A stretch of DNA of 64,000 bases from Leptidea sinapis (lineage: Eukaryota; Arthropoda; Insecta; Lepidoptera; Pieridae): NCBI RefSeq assembly GCF_905404315.1, contig NC_066294.1, positions 9,759,501 to 9,823,500 on the forward strand, given 5' to 3'. Positions 59,950 to 64,000 of this stretch are shown here, piece after piece. A model generated the notes under the pieces. It saw only the letters and a program-made list of their open reading frames with translations. It ran no database searches and was not told the origin of the DNA. Every line of letters begins with the position of its first letter. Position 1 is the stretch's first letter. The position numbers were made by a program, and so were the translations under genes.

Positions 59950-60360
59950 GACATGGAAAAGGAGGACAAACGAGCGTACGGGTCACCTGGTGTTAAGTGA
60001 TCACCGCCGCCCACGTGTGACAGAGGCGTTGCCGTTCTTTAAGGAAGGTGAACGCGCTTTTTTTGAAGGTACCCATGTCGTATCGTCGCGGAAACACCGC
60101 ACAAGGAAGCTCATTCCACAGCTTTATAGTACGGGGAAGAAAGCTCCTTGAAAAGCGCACAGTGGAGGACCGCCACACATCCAGATGATGGGGATGATAT
60201 CCTAATTTGTGGCGTGTCGTGCGAAAGTGGAATTCGGCGGCAGGAAACAGGTGAAACAGCTCTTCGGAACACTCCCCGTGATAAATACGGTAGAAGACAC
60301 TCAATGAAGCGACGGCTCTACGCAACGCCAAGTGATGCAGCCGTTCACAGAGCACTGGGT
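59950..60360 (-). mobile_element. LINE-alpha 3' fragment
   Basis: Minus-strand frame LHHLALRRAVASLSVFYRIY to TFKKSAFTFLKERQR matches the C-terminal end of the 14 kb copy (LALRRDVGSLCIFYRIYHGE, GTFKKKAYSHLKGRQ). Followed by the family 3' tail GTGATCACTTAACACCAGGT. It lies just upstream (minus strand) of the M1 exon of the channel gene, within its intron. Confidence 0.8.
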
Positions 60361-61654
60361 ACCCGAAAATTCAGGCTGCTCTGCGTTATTATATTATACT
60401 AAATGTATGGGAGTTTAACATCAAAATTTTGAATATTTCTCGTTTGATTTTTTAAAAAAGTAACTGATGTTTTTTTATTAGGTAACGTACTTTCGATATC
60501 AGCTTAAAGTTTTATGATATCTGTAATAGTTACTAAATAATCTACAGGTTACATTTAACGATTCCACCCTGTATAATATGCTAAGGTAAAATGGGAGAGT
60601 GGTATTGTCGATATAGCGCGCTCGCTTTGACATAGTATGGAAGGTCAAATGGATGCACTGTTTCGTTTTATATTTAACTTTAATTTCTGCTTCTGGATAT
60701 TAAATAAATTTAGTACATAATATTATAATATTTTAAGATACCGCCTCGACTGTTATTGTTATGAATCATTCTTCCTTCGGCTTCAGTGAAAAGGACCAGT
60801 TTTCTTGATATTGCTATTAAATACAATCAAATTACGCAATAAATAATATCAAATCCATAAACCATATCGTTTATGGATGAATATGGTTAAAGATTGGCAT
60901 ATTTTTTGATTATTTTTTTTCAAAATATTAAGACTGATAACACTTCATCTCGATACAAGCCATAATGACACAAATTTAAAGATAACCTGCCAAAAGAACG
61001 CAAGTTAATCTTGATTGAAGTACTTCGTTTAAGTAGCATGTAGTTTTAAGGCGTTTGCCCTAGTCTCTACATGAAAAAAAAATTGGCAAGCATTTGAAAG
61101 GCATTATGATACAAAGCGGATCCGACAGCAAATTCCCTTAAAGCATTCCTAATAAGAATAAAATAATTGAATGTGGAATGGAAGATATATGAATATTTTC
61201 GCTCTATTGAAATTATGTAACCATTTTATTGAATAATGTATTTTACGGAGCGTAAAAGCCGATCCATGTCACTGATGACGCAGGAAGGATCTGGACTTAT
61301 TTTGTAATTCTTCTACAGCGAAATAGAATTGTATTTCTAAAAGATCGGAAATTGTTGTACATATATTTGTAACATATATATGTACGTGTTAGTATCGCAC
61401 AGGGCTCACTTGATAGTCGTGCAACATCAGTAAACGAAATAGCTAAAATGGCTGATATTCATATAATGCAATATATCATACATAGACTTTATTGTCAAGC
61501 GTATGGACGACTTGACAGTCCGTTAATACATGTCCAATTTTGATTTGATAATGTGTGTGTTACCTACTGGTTAGCTAGTTTAACCTCTAATATGCCAAAA
61601 TGTCCCGTGCGCCCGCAGAAGCCACGTGCTGAGCTGTTTTTTTGAGCCACTTGA
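60361..61654. other. AT-rich stretch, probably channel intron
   Basis: No ligand-binding-domain exon could be found on the minus strand here. No repeat clearly recognised. Confidence 0.4.
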
Positions 61655-61855
61655 AACGTGATACCCACTTGTGTACAAGTAATCATTGTATTGAAAAGAG
61701 CGCAAAAGAAGAATGCTGGGAGTGTTTCTTGCGCCGCTTCTTTCTCAGAGCGCCATTTGTTTCCGAAGCGGTAGAAGTATCTAGTACATTAGAAATGACA
61801 TCAAAAAGAATTCTTAAGGAATCAATTTTGAGAAAATAAATGTCTTTTTGTGCAT
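61655..61855 (+). mobile_element. LINE-beta 3' tail
   Basis: AAAGAGCGCAAAAGAAGAAT, CTCAGAGCGCCATTTGTTTC, GAAGCGGTAGAAGTATCTAG and AGAAAATAAATGTC: the same tail as the minus-strand copy at 13.5 kb. The cleanest tail copy of the window. Confidence 0.7.
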
Positions 61856-62099
61856 AATACTCGAGATATCATTATGCGGTTTATATTACGGGTTGCAAGA
61901 TAAACAAGCTTGGTTATTGTAAACAAAAAAACGTGATTTATGATAGATTCGTGCTGTGAATGACGCCGCTCTTTCAGAGTTGTACGAGATATAGTGACAT
62001 TTTGCTAAAAGCTTCAAAATTAAAATAAGTATTGCAATTGAATTCTTTTTATTATTTTTACTATAGTGGACACGTTATAATATGATCTTATGATTTATC

Positions 62100-62345
62100 T
62101 TCTTCTTCTTCTTCTTCGCGTGCCTCTCCGACTAGCGAAGGTTGGCGGTCAGCTTTGTAGTTTCAATTGTTTGTCCTTCGCGAAGAAAAATAGTTCTGCC
62201 GCACTCGCGATGCCAGTCCACTCTCGGATGTTGCGCAGCCAAGACTTTTTTCGGCGACCTACGCCTCTTCTTCCGGCAACTTTTCCCATCATGATGAGTT
62301 GTAGGAGTTTGTAGCTCTCGTGCCTAAGCACGTGCCCCAAATATG
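62100..62345 (-). mobile_element. RTE-like C-terminal fragment
   Basis: Minus strand: MGHVLRHESYKLLQLIMMGK, then GRRGVGRRKKSWLRNIREWT, the typical end of RTE/BovB-type polyproteins. The + strand start is a TCT run (62100-62117). Confidence 0.7.
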
Positions 62346-62914
62346 CGACTTTCTATAAATATGATTAATTATCTTAAAAAAATATTTTTTTTCCTTAAAA
62401 AAGTTTCACAAAAATCTAACAAGCTAATTCCAGGCGTTAATCAAAATTGGTGACAGTTACATTAGATTCGTCTTCTCTTGCTGTATCTTCGTTAGAGATG
62501 TTCTTCTCTCTTACGCGAATTTATTGTCTATACGCTAGTATATTGTAGGTCTATGACATGTATCGACTTCACAAATGAGTAGGATAATAATTTGTGTATA
62601 TTTTTTCCATTTTTAATGTTACCTAAGACAAACTTAAAAATTTGGTTACTTTAGTGTTATAGTACAAATCCACAATTTTTCTTCTCGGAAGGATGCGAGG
62701 AAGAAGTTGTCAAAAAAGCCTTCCTTGGTTGATCTAGCGATAGTTGACTTATAGGACGTTCAAGACACCGCTGAGTCAAGGGAGTCCAGTCAGATCTTCG
62801 CTCACTGCAAGTAGTCATCGAATGGCATCAAATTGGACAAACACGAAAAACCTGAGTGTTGGGACTATGATACACATTAGGTCGTTGAAACAGCGTTAGT
62901 AGAAAGTAAGTGTA
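62346..62914. other. Stretch without recognised feature
   Basis: AT-rich, between the RTE-like fragment and the LINE-alpha fragment. Nothing supported. Confidence 0.4.
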
Positions 62915-63705
62915 CATCCTGCTCTTCAAAATAATGGAGAGCATAATTAACCGCCAGCACTCGCTACACCTAGAGGACCAGCAGTTGATCAACTACTGAC
63001 AGTACGGCTTTTGCCATTTGATCTTCTGGTATACCTAACACATAGATGGGTGGTGGCTATTGAAAGCAAGGGATAAGGCCGTCAGCAGATAGCCTAGATA
63101 TATCAAAGGCCTTTGATCGTGTATGGCACAAGGCGCTTCTCTCTAAAACTTCCATCATTTGGGCTTCCTGAGAGTTTATAACGCTGGAGATCCTTAAGGC
63201 TCTGTGCTATCTCCTACACTGTTTATGCATATCAATGATATGTTGGACGCCTCCAACATGCATTGCTATGTAGACGACAGCACTCGATATGCCGTATATA
63301 TAGGAACAATGAACATTGTCCAATTTAACCCCTCTGTGAACGGCTGGATCACTTGGCGTTCCGTAGAGACGTCGCTTCATTGTGTGTCTTTTACCGCATT
63401 TAGCCGCCGAATTCCACTTTCGCACGACGTACCACAAATAAGGATATCTACCCCACCATATTAAAGGATATCATATTTTGGATGTGTGGCGTTCCTCCAC
63501 AGTGCGGTTTTAAGGGAGCTAGCTATCTTCTAAGTACTACCAAGCTGTGAAATGAGTTCCCTTGTGCGGTGTTTCCAGGACGGCTACCTTAAAGCAAAGC
63601 GCGTACACGCTCCTGTGATTCCTATGATGTTGGAAGAGAATGTGGTCGGCGGTGATCACTTAACATCAGCACGCTCGTTTGTCCTCCTCTATCATAAAAA
63701 CAAAC
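62915..63705 (+). mobile_element. LINE-alpha fragment: decayed RT and 3' end
   Basis: Reads DISKAFDRVWHKALL near 63095, then AGDP.GSVLSPTLFMHINDML and a mutated catalytic box (CYVDDSTRYA at 63262) before a jump to the C-terminal region and the common 3' tail (GTGATCACTTAACA near 63652). Many stops and two internal deletions. Confidence 0.75.
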
Positions 63706-63969
63706 TATTCTAAAATTTAATATTTCTAAGCCTAACTCTCCCCAAGTTGGCAGTAGATCTTTTAATCCAAAAATAGAATCGTTATTATAAAATAACGGAT
63801 GAGAAAATTATGTCGGAGGAAATTACGCAATCCCCGGATGCACATTAGAGCTTAGCGGATAACACGCGCCCACCAGTAACGCGATTAGTGGAAACGATTT
63901 CGTATTTATGCAGATTGATATTCTATCAATGAAATGTAGTCAGTTACGTACTTTACATTACTAATTTAT

Positions 63970-64000
63970 TTGTTAAAGGCATAAAATGCATTTACTGTCT
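63970..64000 (-). mobile_element. LINE-beta 3' end entering from the right edge
   Basis: GGCATAAAATGCATTTACTG is close to the reverse complement of the family end AATAAATGCC.TTTATGCC. Only the last 30 bases are in view. Confidence 0.4.

Noticed and set aside
60361..64000. Ligand-binding-domain exons of the channel
   Set aside because: Searched by eye on the minus strand for Cys-loop and pre-M1 motifs; none found, so they are placed outside the window.

Overview
The window looks like a lepidopteran (moth or butterfly) nuclear genome segment: AT-rich, intron-bearing, with insect-type proteins and many transposon families typical of Lepidoptera. There are no prokaryotic features. All protein readings come from translation by eye; family names for repeats are my own labels, since no library search was possible.

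Three host genes are supported. (1) + strand, 2565-35934: a complete seven-exon membrane adenylyl cyclase of the AC9/Ac13E type (1,440 codons). The C1 half is split over four exons, a 23.7 kb intron follows, and the whole second membrane block plus C2 domain sits in one 1.8 kb exon. (2) - strand, 46759-59860: the 3' five exons of a Cys-loop GABA-receptor-like subunit of the GRD/CG8916 type, covering M1 to the stop codon; the extracellular-domain exons lie beyond the right edge. (3) - strand, 55549-56247: an intact intronless SYF2 splicing-factor gene, nested in the intron between the M1 and M2 exons of the channel gene.

Everything else recognised is repeats or transposon debris. They include a nearly intact mariner with one frameshift (8855-10150) and a second mariner remnant inside a LINE (about 49.6-50.1 kb). 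There are two families of truncated CR1/Jockey-group non-LTR elements, called LINE-alpha and LINE-beta here, and an RTE element interrupted by a tRNA-derived SINE (47.2-48.4 kb). At least three SINE-like families are present: SINE-A with nine copies, SINE-T, and SINE-U. Several short terminal-inverted-repeat (TIR) elements have visible 2-4 bp target duplications, three of them with TTA/TAA duplications clustered at 36.1-40.2 kb.

Layout: 0-2.5 kb flank with LINE tails; 2.5-7.1 kb cyclase exons 1-4; 7.1-30.9 kb giant intron full of repeats; 30.9-35.9 kb cyclase exons 5-7; 36-46.2 kb intergenic, rich in MITEs and containing a diverged 0.4 kb direct duplication; 46.2-46.6 kb small tandem array; 46.8-59.9 kb channel gene with SYF2 inside; 60-64 kb probable further intron sequence of the channel gene with LINE debris.

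I found no convincing unknown multi-gene system. The most informative points are the forskolin-pocket residues and missing C2b tail of the cyclase, the Ser-Asp-Arg selectivity motif of the channel, the nested intronless SYF2, and two TIR elements whose insertion sites can be read against a paralogous empty site in the same window.
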